Source: Mytilus trossulus (Eukaryota; Mollusca; Bivalvia; Mytilida; Mytilidae). Taken from it: a DNA stretch of 64,000 nt. Shown piece after piece: positions 44,943-64,000 of this stretch. The notes beneath the pieces were generated by a model. That model was given only the letters and a program-made list of their open reading frames with translations. It did no database searches and was not told the DNA's origin. The translations under genes were made by a program, and so were the position numbers. The stretch covers positions 23,208,931-23,272,930 of the forward strand of contig NC_086386.1 of NCBI RefSeq assembly GCF_036588685.1. Direction: 5' to 3'. Each line of letters opens with the position of its first letter. The first letter of the stretch is position 1.

Positions 44943-46702
44943 ATGGAAGAATTTAATGACCCCGAGGTAGAGGAGACCCAGGTCAACATTCCAGAGATGT
45001 TAGAGCTCCAGGTTTCGGAGATTGAGATGTTACAGAGTATGTTCCCAAACAGTGAGGAACTGAGGTTAGACGACCCTGCAGTTATGGTAGAGATAAGACA
45101 GTATCTTGATGGCAAACTAGCATATGACTATCTACAGAACAGGATAGGGTTTACACTGAAAATAACACCAGGAATTCAGAAGGTGATTTTATAGGAATTT
45201 TACAATCTTAAATGCTTTATACATCATCATGTATATATAAAAAAGAAGATGTGGTATGATTGCCAATGAGACAACTCTTCACAAGAGACCAAATGACACA
45301 GAAATTAACAACTACAGGGTACCATACGGCCTTCAACAATGAACAAAGTCCATACTGCATAGTCAGCTATAATTGGCTTCTCAAAGACAAATGTAAAACA
45401 ATTTAAACAAGAAAACTAACAGCCTTGTTTATGTACAAAATAATAAAAGAAAAACAAGTATGGAAAGTAAAAGATAGACCATAAAACACTTCCCATATGA
45501 ATGAAATGAGGAACATGAACCTAACGATAAACTTTGGACGAACTTTAAAGGGTCTAGTGCACTTTGTATGATGCTGATGGCAATAAAAACTATTGGAGCC
45601 ATATTTGGTGATGTCAAGACAAGGATACTATGAATGCAAAGTTCACATCAAAATGTCAAATGTTCTCCAATTTGGACCATTTTGCATGGTTTTACCACAG
45701 TCTGGCTATTAAACAGGTTTACCATATAACTATGTAATGTCAATTAAAGTTACAAGCCTCCTATACCTTTTAACTATAAAAGTTTGCTACACTGTGCTAT
45801 ATCAATTGCAGGTGTGGATCCAGCCATTTAAAAAAAAAGGGGGAGGGGTCCCAACCCATAGTAAAGGAGGGTTCTAACTATATGCTCCCATTCATTGATT
45901 GTCAAAAAAAGGGTGAGGGTTCCAACCCCTGGATCCGCCAATGAATTGACAATACTGTGTGTATTACATGTGTGCAAAATTAATTGATTATTAAAATAAA
46001 AAAATATTCTTTCAATTGTAGGTGACTATTGAAGTTGTTTGCCTTTATCCACATGAATATCCCAGCGTTGCTCCATGCGTCTTCACCCGTTGTGAGCAGA
46101 TGGATAGGAACAACCATAGTCAATTAAACGAGGATTTACAGCAATATATTTTGGGAGTCGATCGAGGAGAAATCTGCATGTTCTCTGTCATAGAATGGAT
46201 ACAAGAAAATTTTGTAAAATACTTAAAGAAACAACCAGCAACAAAAACTAAAAAGAAAGATATTGAATATGATAAAACATTCTCAAGACTTTGGATTTAT
46301 AGTCATCACTTATTTAGTAAATTTAAACGTAGAGACATTGTAGACTGGGCTCACGAAATGAAACTCACTGGTTTTAGTCTACCTGGAAAACCGGGAATAA
46401 TTTGTGTTGAGGGAAATAGTCAAAATGTTGATGATTATTGGGCAAGATTAAGGGCACTTGCTTGGAAAAAGATTGTTATACGTGAAAGAGAAGATAACGC
46501 AATTGGGAAGAAAAATATTAACGAGTTTCATAAATTCGATAGATTTGAAGAAAAAGTTTTTGAAGTGCGTGCTGCAAGAGGACGTGAATATCGTATGGAT
46601 ATGGGTTTATTTTGTGATTTTTTAAATGAACATAATTGTGGACATATATTTAGTTGTTATTTTGGTGTTGATGGGAAAGGGACTTCATCATCAGTTACCT
46701 GA
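44943..46702 (+). CDS. RWDD2: RWD domain-containing protein 2 (RWDD2A/B family), 306 aa
   Basis: Exons are 44943-45182 (80 codons) and 46022-46702, joined in phase 0 at AAG|GTGATT … TTGTAG|GTG. A good acceptor one base before the ATG (TTGTAG|A, exon from 44942) implies at least one 5' UTR exon upstream. Residues about 18-145 are an RWD domain: LELQVSEIEMLQSMFP at the start and the YPHEYPSVAP turn that marks the fold. The C-terminal half matches the conserved domain of RWDD2 proteins: FSRLWIYSHHLFSKFKRRDI, LTGFSLPGKPGIICVEG, DYWARLRALAWKKI, FEEKVFEV. Length fits the family (about 290-320). The molecular function is unknown; RWD domains are protein-binding folds related to E2 enzymes. The intron holds a family A repeat and a degenerate family D element. 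The A/B paralogue choice is not resolvable here. Confidence 0.9.
45235..45425 (+). repeat. Family A repeat, forward copy in the RWDD2 intron
   Basis: aagaagatgtggtatgattg, caagagaccaaatgacacag and catacggccttcaacaatga identify it. Confidence 0.8.
45812..45945. mobile_element. Degenerate family D MITE in the RWDD2 intron
   Basis: The left end is ggtgtggatccagcca and the right end cctggatccgccaatg, around G-run blocks and gtcccaaccc/ttccaacccc. The layout parallels 40897-41048. The terminal inverted repeats are partly lost. Confidence 0.65.
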
Positions 46703-46779
46703 ATCTGTTTTTTTAATAATCATGTTTTAATTGATTTTTTTTCTATATTATCATTTTGTAAATAGATTTCTATGTTGTA

Positions 46780-46785
46780 AATAAA
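46780..46785 (+). terminator. Polyadenylation signal of RWDD2
   Basis: AATAAA lies 78 bp after the RWDD2 stop codon and is followed by T-rich sequence (tttttgtgttttt), the expected context for cleavage. Confidence 0.7.
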
Positions 46786-46993
46786 ATTTAGGTTTAGTCT
46801 TTTTTGTGTTTTTATATGCCCATTTATGGAAGGTATTATGGTATATCGTAGCAACAAGTCGGACAAAAACTTGGGAACACTATTATAGTTTAACCAATTT
46901 GGATGAAACTTTGGTGAATAGTTTATGACTATTGTCATGAGCTCCTTTTGATAGTGTCTGTTTTATATTAAATAAACTGTTATCACAGAGATA

Positions 46994-47364
46994 TGTCTCG
47001 CCTTTTTGTAATTTCGGCAATGAATTGTGCCAATTGATGCTAATACAATTGCAAACCAAACATCAATGACCTACCACAAGTGGATCCCCATAAATTGACC
47101 TAATCACAAACTAATACATGTAATGTAAGCAAACCAATCAAAGTCAATAGACCATGACTGAGGGGGCAGAGCCAAATACTCTCCATGGCAATGAGATGTG
47201 GCAATGGTAATACATCTGCATACCAATTATCATTGACATACCACTAGTGGTTCCCCATAAAACTGAGCTAACAACAAACTAATACATTGTTGACGCTGTC
47301 GCCGTCGCCGACGCTGGAAACAGCATACCTGTGTCTCGCTTTTTTACTCCGTAAAGGCGAGACA
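46994..47364. mobile_element. 371-bp repeat with TGTCTCGCC inverted ends
   Basis: The left end tgtctcgccttttt and the right end aaaggcgagaca are inverted. A second inner tgtctcgctttttt lies near the right end. The interior has two diverged modules (ccaaacatcaatgacctacc … and ccaattatcattgacatacc …), then a gccgtcgccgac tract. The start of a repeat with the same gtgtctcgcc word is at about 63600. Confidence 0.6.
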
Positions 47365-47449
47365 AAAACAGGGATTTTATCTCCTGTGACTTTTTGCAGC
47401 AGAATGTAAGTCATATTTAAGGTAACAAGATATCTATATTTGGTTTACA

Positions 47450-48265
47450 TGACAGTCATGCAGACTGGTTTCTGTTGACCTCAACCTCATTTCTTTGATC
47501 AGCGATTAATTTTGTGGTCAAGACTATCTCAGATACTACAAGCAGGAGGTCAACTATATTTGTAGTATGGAATTTTTGTTGGATGAACTGCTCCATCAGT
47601 CAGGTTTGATCTGAACTTGACCTCCTTTTCATTGTCCATTGGTTAATTTTATGTTTTCATGGTTAAGTCTGTTTCTTCGATAAAATAAATAAGAAATCGG
47701 TATGCAATGCTTAGTGTATAGAATAATTGTAAGGTGTACTTGTCTGTCGGGGAGACCTTGTTGACTTTGACATCATTTTTATTGGTCAGTTTTGTTTTTA
47801 TGGTTCAGTCTATTTCTCAGATACAAGAATTAATAGGTTAGCAATAATTTTTATTGATGGAATTATTGCAAGGTGTATTGGTCTGTCTGATAGTTTTATC
47901 TGACATGACCTTAACCTCATTTTCATTGTTCAATGTTGTTTTTATGGTAAATTTTGTTTCCCAGATTAACTGTGTTTGGTAAATGGAACAAATGAAATGT
48001 GTACATGTCGTCCAGCAGAATTTATCTGACTTGACCTCAATTTAATGGTTCATTGGCCATGGTTTGTTTTATTTTTTTAGGTTCCTTTCTCACACTTTCA
48101 GCAATATGTAAACTATGTTTAGTGTATGGAGTGATCTTAAGGTACACATGACTATCTGACAGCGTTTATCTGACCATAACCTCATTTACATGTATCAACA
48201 ATATTGTTCATTTCATTTTTTCCTTCAAGACTTTAGCAAATTAAATCATTTCAATGCAGTTTCAA
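47450..48265 (+). repeat. Diverged tandem modules (dispersed bivalve repeat)
   Basis: Variants of ttgacctcaacctcatttc, ttttgtggtcaagactat/ttatggttcagtctattt and aaggtgtacttgtctgtc recur four to five times at roughly 150-190 bp intervals. All are heavily diverged and non-coding. Confidence 0.65.
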
Positions 48266-51200
48266 AAACATTTAATTGGAACTGTATTCTAACTTGCCTA
48301 AGACTGTCACAGTGCTGACATAAACCTATGATATAAGTTTCATAAAAATCGGACATGAATTGTACACAGGAGAGGGCTAACAATGCTGTTTTCTATATAT
48401 AGGTAATGTTTCTAAGGGCCATTACTCTTTCATAAATAGTTCATTAGCACTAATTTCAAATTCATTCAGGACATTGCTGATTTAAATATATAAATTTTAT
48501 AAAAAAATTATGAGAATTGTACATGTGAGAGCGCTTGAATGGATTGACATATGCCTGGTATGTCTATGTTCCTCTACAAGGTGCCACATGTAGGACAATA
48601 ACTAATTAAAAGAATTTTTTCAATAGCTTGATAATCAACTTGTGGAAAGTTAAAAATGAACTAAGAAAATGAGACAGTACCATGACCTATAATGGTTTAC
48701 TTTTGCATATTGTGACTTGGATGGAGAGTTGTCTCATTGGCACTCATACCACATCTTCTTATGTCTATATACAAGTTGTGGTGAATCCTGCTGGAGGGAC
48801 AATTCTACCTCACAGTGGTCCATAACAAAAATCCAATTCTATCCTTTATCTGCATAAATTAAGAAGATATATTTTCTGACCATTCATTGAAATAGAATGG
48901 TTACAACGTCTCACCAAAAGCGTTTCACCACAAAATATAGATGATTCACATAAGTATGTCTTGAAACAGTAATATATACTACACAAAACCATATTTTACT
49001 GAGATGTTTAATGAGTTTATAGTACAATGTACATTATCTATGCATGATGTAAAGAAAAATAATATATATCAAGTATCCATCAGAAAAAAACCAATCATAA
49101 TATTAGCTTATGAAGGAGAAATGTCAGAAATCTTCATTTTCATTTTTTCAGGATAAGAAATATTTTAACAGCATATTGCCTTGATTGTTAAATGAATGTA
49201 CAACATGTCTTTTTAAATAGCACTGAAAAATAAAGATATAAAGAAATAATGTAAGTCAAGGATCACAGAATAAAAACTTAATGTGATTTAACCTTTTGAA
49301 TAATAAATGTACAAATAATAAGAAACTAGAAAATTATTAGGACTCCCAAAAATTTTACATAGTCTTAAAAAAAACTATTCATAAATCTTTCAAATAAATC
49401 TACTGAAAATATAAAAGCTCTTTATATTCAAATGTCTAAAAAAGAAAAATCTATTTATTCCTTAAGAAAGAACCATAAAAACAAAGAAAAGCTACTGCTT
49501 TTGAAAACATACATAAACTTTAAATGCTACAACTTCAATAGTTTTATACAACCATATTTCTAGAAAAAAACTCTACTCTTAGACATACAGGAAAGCCTTT
49601 CAAATAAGGAAAAGTTACACAAAATAAAGTATCACCCTTCCAGGTAAATGATTTGAACTAAGAGACTTAACTCTATACTTGCTCCCAAATCCCACAAATT
49701 CAAAGGGAAGCAATAAATATCTGAATTGTTAGAATTAGTTTTGTGACAGCTCTTAAATTCAGCTGATGTTAAATTCAAAGCAAGGTTATAAATATTGGGA
49801 TTGTTTGCAGATAACTTGTTAGAGTAAATTTATTTTTTACGTATGACTGATGACATTTGCAGCTCTTTTCACAAAAAACTTACAAGTACAAGTAAAAATT
49901 ATTCTGGTTAGTAATTTCAGTATAACTTATTAAAGATTGTAAGGATTTTTGTGAAAAAAGTTGCTAAATATATAACCAAATGTCATTCAGACCTTTTTCT
50001 ATAAAGAATTTAAAATAAATATATCTTCTGGAAATATAATGGACAGAATATGTGGTAATTAGTATAACAGACATTTGTTAAATGAGAAAGTTTAAAAAAA
50101 CTTTTGACAATGTGAATACAAAGCATTCAAATATTTAATATTTAGTTTGAATTATGAATGAACTCGTACCATAAAGATATCACATACATTTTATCATAGC
50201 ACAGTTTGATTTTGTTCAAAACAATAATTTGATTATGTAATAAAATGTTAAACAAAAACTGATTCATAATAAAATCTTGTTCAATAAATTCAAACGAAAA
50301 AAGTTTTTCTCTTCTGAAGTTGAAACAAATGCACTATTATTCAAACACATCACTGACAGGATTTCCAACAATATATAACAACATATAAACAGACGTCCAT
50401 TCAAACAATACACTATAGATGTCAAGAACAATATACACAACATTAGGGCTATTCCATTAAAATGTAGGTGGAAGGGAAGGAAGGGAAATTCCATTATTGA
50501 ATGTGAGTTGTGGGTCTTTTTTCAGTATGCATCTATTACCATTATGCAAAATTGTCTAAAATATGGTTCTTGGTTGTAGGCATATTTTTAAAAGTCCCTT
50601 CCTACCCGCCTACATACATTTTAATGGAATATCCCTTAAGGATATATCAAACATTAGGACAATACACTACACAGAAAGAACATGTATCTACATAATTTCA
50701 AATCATGGAGATTTTTCAATGTATTCAAATTTAATTCATATTTTAATTGTTAAAAATATCCCAAATACCTTTAATGTTTGTCTATTAACTGCTACTAAAT
50801 AGTTTTTCTTACTTGAAATATTTCTTTAAAAATCTATTTCAACATTTTTTGATGTATCATTGTTAAATTTTTGGTTGATCACAAAACTGACAAGATCTGT
50901 CAATTAAGATGATGCTTTGGACAAACATTTTGGTAAACAACATTACACAACTCACAACTGAAAAAATATCCTAATTTTAGGAGTTACATTTTTTAAAATT
51001 CTACCATAGTGAAACTACTGTAATAACATAGCAGCTTGCTACTTACTTGTGGCGAGAACAGCAAATATTGAATCAAGATTCGTAGAATAACAAAATAGGA
51101 TCAAATTCACTAGAAAGATTTGAAAGAAATTAATTGGTTAAGACAGTACACATTATGGTAATTCAATTTACACATACATGGTAACCAGGAATGGCACTTA

Positions 51201-54200
51201 AGAAATGAGGCAAGTTAAGAACTTCTCATACACTTTCACTCAACAAATACATCTAACCAGAGTTGAAAATTTTAAGTCCCTTCCCTGGATCCCATGTATG
51301 TATTTATGGAACAGCCTTACATAAATGACTGGCTAAGTTTTACAAAACAACAATAAGGCTGTAAAGGGAGAGCTTTTGAGCCCTTCATAAATAATCTTAC
51401 TCATATCTTTATGTTGTATTACCAAGATATTAATATGAAAAGTCCCTACTATTTTAAAATTTTCTTAACATTATATAACTTCAATATTCAAACACTGATT
51501 TGCCTCCAAACAATATCAAAAGATTTTTTCTTTCTCATATCGACACCGCCACAACAAATATCAAGCTCACATTACATATAAACCATTTTCTTTCACAACA
51601 TCACATTTCAGATCTTGTAACAACTATATTTGTAATTTGAAAAAAAAGTACAAGTTTGGCAGATTAAGTAATCGTTTAGTAATCATTAATTGAGAAAATA
51701 CTTCATATTAACAAAATAGAACATATAAAAATTGCATATATCTATATAAAAATTCAAAATAAATTCTAACATTTCATGCATAACATAGCTTTAAATTTTT
51801 AACAATAAAATTTATTTAAAGCAAACAAGGTTTTGGCAATTTTCTTGATAACATATAGCAAAATAAAACAAATCTTTAACAATTTTTAATTGTAATGCAA
51901 AACCCCAATTTTCCTATCCCTCATACAATTACCATGGTCACTCTTATTAAGTTGTCTAAAGATCTACAAAATTCCATATCCAATCATATCAGCACTTTAT
52001 ATTATTACAGTAATTGGTGTCACACTAGTCTAGGCATTTTGTGGACATAATTCTGTATGAACAGACCTACAAAAATATGATGTCCAACAAGTAAAGCTTT
52101 AAATGGACTTGGTTGAGTACGCCCTCTATAAAATTTGCTTGTCACAGACTAGCTTTTTTTCCTTTCGACATAAACAAACTATTGTAAATTTTACAAAAAA
52201 AATCAAATTGACAGATGCACATTCAGAAATCAATTACATAATGTATAAATAGCATTGAAAGTATTGTTTTTTTCACAAGTAAACAGTACTAAACATGTAA
52301 TATTCACAAACAGTTGATGGTGTCACTAAAGATTTTACTCTTGACTATAAAATCTCATTTTCCAATTGAAAAGCAAATTTTTCAATCACTATTGCCCTGG
52401 TATTTCAATACATTTTGATTTTAAATATCAGAGAGAAAAAAAACTACAATATTATAATATATAATTTTAATTCGTCTTCGTTTATGGCACATGCTTTGTT
52501 TTAATGCTGTTACAGCACCTTTTGTACTATAAGTAAAACTTGTAGAAAAGGAAGACATTTTTTATAAAACAAAGCAGAAACTATAAAATAACAAACCTCA
52601 ACATCATTTTGGTTTTAGGTTTTGAAATTAGAAAAGTATTTCGAACTGCACTATTTACTGCATTTGCAAACAAGGTTTTACATTTTGATTTTAAAAATAT
52701 TTAGTTATTGTAAGTATCTACCTTTATCTGGGATTTCTCAAAGATGGATCTTAGAAAATCATTAACATCTTAATTATCTCCCCTTTTCTCAGTGTAAGAT
52801 ATTTTATCAATTCTTAAATGAAGTGGTATAAAATCTGAATACATTCTCTTATCGACGATGCTATTTATCAAACCTTATTCAATGTGCTTTTGCAGCATAC
52901 CATAATTATTTGAAAGGATAAGCCTTGAATTATGCTAAAACCTAATTTATAAATATAAGGACATTTTTCTCTTCTCCCCCTCCGTTACCACATAAGAAAT
53001 ATATTTTTTCTATTTAATAAATCCCATCCAGATCAGCTATTGGTTAACATTTTCATAATAAAAAAAAAACAGGTTCAAAATGGAAATTTTTATAATCATG
53101 AATGTTTTCACTGCTCAGCAGTTTTAATATAAGCAAAATAAAAGTGTATGATAACGAAATGCTGTTAACTATATAACAAAACTTCCAAGTTTTCTTCAGT
53201 GTACTTTGTACTATAATTATCTTAATGTAAAACTTTCAAAACCATACAAACAAGCATTTTATGTACATGCACAAAAACCTTTTCTCATTCATATTTAAAT
53301 TAAAAAGAAAAAAGAACAAAAAACAAAAGTACACATAAATGACGTATAAAAAGCATAAAAATATTGCAAAATGGGTTGTTCAAAAAACGAGATTGACTTT
53401 GTGAAATATGAATAAATGCATATATAACACATGATTGCTGCAAAATGTTTTTTGATCATACATATAATGTATAAACATGAAAATAGACCAAAAGATCATA
53501 TAGAACCAGTTCAAAAACTAATTCAAAGTTTTCACTACACGGTTTCATTTTTGGTGTAAATTTTGCTTTAAAAATATTTGTATACATTTGAACATACAAA
53601 TATACAATATTTGTAATATTTTATATTTTGAAACACTAATCTTCACTATATGGTCAGATCTTCAGTTATCATGGTTATTAAAGAAGTTTTTATATAATTT
53701 AATTCATATATTTGAAGTAAATTGTTAAAATTTATGTAAGTAGAACAATTGATGTAAGTTCTCTGGGTTTCTTAATGACCTTTTTCTAAAGTTATTCAAA
53801 ACATGCATAAACTCTAAATGTGTGAACCAATTTTCTTGCATGCGGTCATGTTTTAGAATCGGCCATTTCAGAATCTAAAGGACTATGGGTATTTTATTAT
53901 TCATACCCCAAAAATGAAAATAATGTCACTACATTGGTCGAATTTCCATTGTTTAGGACGTTTTCAACCAATCACGACGTTTCGGTGTACACTTTTGAAA
54001 ATATTACCCAGAATGCATTAGATTCTGAAACGATTAATTAATCAGTGATGATCATGTGTTGAAATGTCACCTTTATCAAAGCTTTTTCATCTGTCAAAGC
54101 AATGTCATCTCCTAGCAAGACTGAATTACAGGTAGGTTTAAATAGAATTTGCATTGATGACAGTTCGTATTAAAACTGGTTAACACACTAGTGTTTATGG

Positions 54201-54433
54201 TTGTAAAAATATACAAATATTTTGGTTACATCAAACTGCATGGTTTATTTTCAATTCAAAATTTAGGTTTAATTAAACATCCTTCACATATTAAAATGGT
54301 CTGGAATCATATAAGTTTTTTTACACAAAAATTTGACCAATTTCTTAACATTTCAATTAATACAATAATTCAATTTCTACTACCCTATTATGACCTTTGC
54401 ACTTGAATGAGATTGCTAGTCACGTGACTTTTA
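48266..54433. other. Long AT-rich stretch without coding signal; possibly SMAD 3' UTR plus intergenic DNA
   Basis: No open frame in this 6.2 kb shows recognisable protein sequence or plausible splice partners. A family A fragment in reverse orientation lies at 48690-48770 and a Harbinger-like MITE at 50446-50635. The region right of about 48800 has few repeats compared with the rest of the window, which is compatible with a long conserved 3' UTR of the minus-strand SMAD gene. A family-type end (catgtatgtatttatggaac) occurs near 51295. I cannot place the SMAD cleavage site. Confidence 0.4.
50446..50635. mobile_element. PIF/Harbinger-like MITE, 190 bp, TTA target duplication (copy 2)
   Basis: The ends GGGCTATTCCATTAAAATGT on the left and the complement of GGGATATTCCATTAAAATGT on the right are flanked by TTA at 50443-50445 and 50636-50638. 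It is the same family as 36239-36423 with a diverged interior. Confidence 0.75.
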
Positions 54434-62382
<7,949 letters not shown>

Positions 62383-62439
62383 TCAAATCTGAATTGATAA
62401 ATGAAATATAGTATTTTAAAATTGGACAATAACATTACA

Positions 62440-62770
62440 AAATGTAGTTTTTAAGGTCTTAAGCCAAGGCCAAACAAAATGTCCACTTCTATTCAATATT
62501 TTCAATTTAAAGACTGGCATAAATGCAATACCCATAATAAAACTGTGTGGCATACAAGTAGATTCATAACGTAATATATACTTAAAATACATACATTGTA
62601 TTTCTAATGTCTTTGGGAACAAAGGCCCTACAAAATGTCCATTTCAATTCATTTCCATTTAAAAGACGTTCATAGTTAATGCAATAAACATAAACAAACT
62701 GAGTGGCATACATGCAGATTCATAACAAAATATACTTTTAAAATTTACATACATTGTGATTTTTGACATA
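62440..62770. repeat. Tandem duplication, period about 156 bp, upstream of the SMAD coding start
   Basis: Two diverged units share aaaatgtcc (62477 and 62632) and gattcataac (62561 and 62717), with ggcataca words in the same register. They lie within the SMAD 5' intron or promoter-proximal DNA. No coding signal. Confidence 0.75.
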
Positions 62771-63589
62771 AGCAGATGAGTCAAAATTTTTCTCATTTTC
62801 ATCTAACTACATACATGTATATATACTAATTTTAATAATATAAGATGTCACAGATATTATCATGAGTGATGCAGCAACCCAAAAACATTAAACATCGAAA
62901 GTAATCTTCAAATAGCGTATTCAACAGAAGTTGAATATCTAAACAAAATGTCAACCTTACCTTGTTAAAAATAGGAAAAAATATTTATCGAAACAGAAAC
63001 ACACCAAACAACAATATTCTATTGCAGTTTCTTTTGTCAATCCCTTCACTTAGTATGCTGAACACATCTTAGTATTACTGAGAAAAGTGTACATTGTGAA
63101 ATGTTATACTGCAGTTCAAAGTCAGGGGGCACCTGTTGTGTAGTACATCAAAACATTCAGGTGTACATTACATGATGTATGTTACAGGTGCACAACTATT
63201 ATTAAACAGAACTTGACCTAAACATTACTTCATCTACAGGATATTGTAATTGAAACATTTAATCACACCACTTCTCACTTTCAGGCTTTAACAATTCAAT
63301 ATTTAAACTTCACAATTTTAAAACTTGATTTCTCGGAGGGGTTTCTATTTTTAAAGGGGCGAGGTGGAATTAAAAAAATCATTAATCATTTAGGGGGGGT
63401 GTGGTGTGGTGGTTTAAAAAATAATCTTGAATCGTGTAAAAATACATAAACTGAGATGTAACATTGCATTTGAATCTTTTCTCAAGTACATTAGTGTGGC
63501 AGGATCACAATAACATTCAATTATAATTGTTTAAGACTAAACATTAATTAGACTTCTGTTCAAGCTATGAAAAAATTTGTAAGGGTTCC
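62771..63589. other. SMAD upstream DNA without recognised features
   Basis: AT-rich sequence with a G-run segment at about 63340-63410 (taggggggggtgtggtgtgg-like). The SMAD 5' UTR exon or promoter may be here or beyond the right edge. I cannot identify either. Confidence 0.35.
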
Positions 63590-64000
63590 GCAGAACCCAG
63601 TGTCTCGCCTACTTTTGCTGTAAATCGCAGGCTCAACAAAAATCAGGAAAAAAATCAATAAAATTATTTCTCTTGATACTATCTTGATTGTAAGAAGCTT
63701 CTGTCAAAGTTTGGTATAAAATCCAGGATAGTTTTTGAATGTTATAAATGTTTTGAAAACTTTAACTGCAGACTGTATGTAATGTTAATTGGAAGAAAAT
63801 TTAAGTCCATTCAAAAGTAAAATACGGAAAAAATGGAGTTATTTTTTTACAAAATTTACTTCTGAATACTATCTTATGATCATTAATAAGCTTCTGTCCA
63901 AGTTTGGTACAAACCCAGGATAGTTTAAGAAAGGTATTAAAATTTTTAAAATTTTAACCACAGAGTGAATGTAATGTTTCCCCACAGAAAAACTAAGTCC
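63590..64000 (+). repeat. Dispersed bivalve repeat truncated by the window edge
   Basis: It starts with gggttccgcagaacccagtg, a small hairpin followed by tctcgcctacttttg. It then contains two diverged modules of about 180 bp (cttctgtcaaagtttggtat … ccaggatagttttt and cttctgtccaagtttggtac … ccaggatagtttaa). It continues beyond position 64000. Confidence 0.65.

Noticed and set aside
46994..47364. tRNA-derived SINE head
   Set aside because: I looked for A-box/B-box spacing and a cloverleaf and could not make one; the inverted TGTCTCGCC ends fit a DNA element better.

Overview
This window is nuclear DNA from a metazoan, most likely a marine bivalve of the mussel group (Mytilus-like). The evidence is AT-rich sequence, GT-AG introns with short exons, clear animal orthologues, and many copies of dispersed repeats that I recognise as typical of mussel genomes. 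No bacterial or viral gene is evident. The species is an inference; no marker gene is present.

Four host genes can be assembled exon by exon with consistent splice phases. (1) CCDC22 lies on the minus strand, from its start codon at 13710 down to 1122. It is a subunit of the Commander/CCC endosomal recycling complex; 12 coding exons (526 codons) are visible and the C-terminal end lies off the left edge. (2) SCLT1 lies on the plus strand at 14047-35018. It is a centriole distal-appendage coiled-coil protein with 22 coding exons and 711 residues. Its start is head-to-head with CCDC22 across only 336 bp, which suggests a shared bidirectional promoter. (3) An RWDD2-family gene lies on the plus strand at 44943-46702. 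It has two coding exons and 306 residues, with an RWD domain plus the conserved C-terminal domain. (4) A BMP-type receptor-regulated SMAD (SMAD1/5 class) lies on the minus strand from 62379 to 54434. It has five coding exons and 457 residues, with MH1, a PPAY-containing linker, MH2 and a terminal SSVS phosphorylation tail.

Much of the rest is mobile or repetitive DNA. Intron 1 of CCDC22 holds a 1416-bp element with 170-bp terminal inverted repeats and a 9-bp target duplication. It carries its own two-exon gene encoding a ZSWIM-like N-terminus joined to a PHD finger, and looks like a MULE-type non-autonomous or gene-carrying transposon. Miniature elements with TTAA ends (piggyBac-like), TAA/TTA ends (PIF/Harbinger-like) and TA ends (mariner-like) are present. 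A roughly 2-kb bivalve repeat ends about 20-45 bp before an SCLT1 exon. Two decayed hammerhead-ribozyme motifs occur in a dispersed repeat.

Other structure includes a 1.7-kb minisatellite with a 49-bp unit and a 549-bp higher-order period (38.0-39.8 kb), a 138-bp near-perfect palindrome at 37.2 kb, and two cases of small tandem duplication that copied a 3' splice site plus the start of an exon (SCLT1 exon 4 and SMAD MH2 exon). In both cases the decoy copies lead to in-frame stop codons. The long stretch 48.3-54.4 kb shows no convincing coding sequence and may be the SMAD 3' UTR and/or intergenic DNA.
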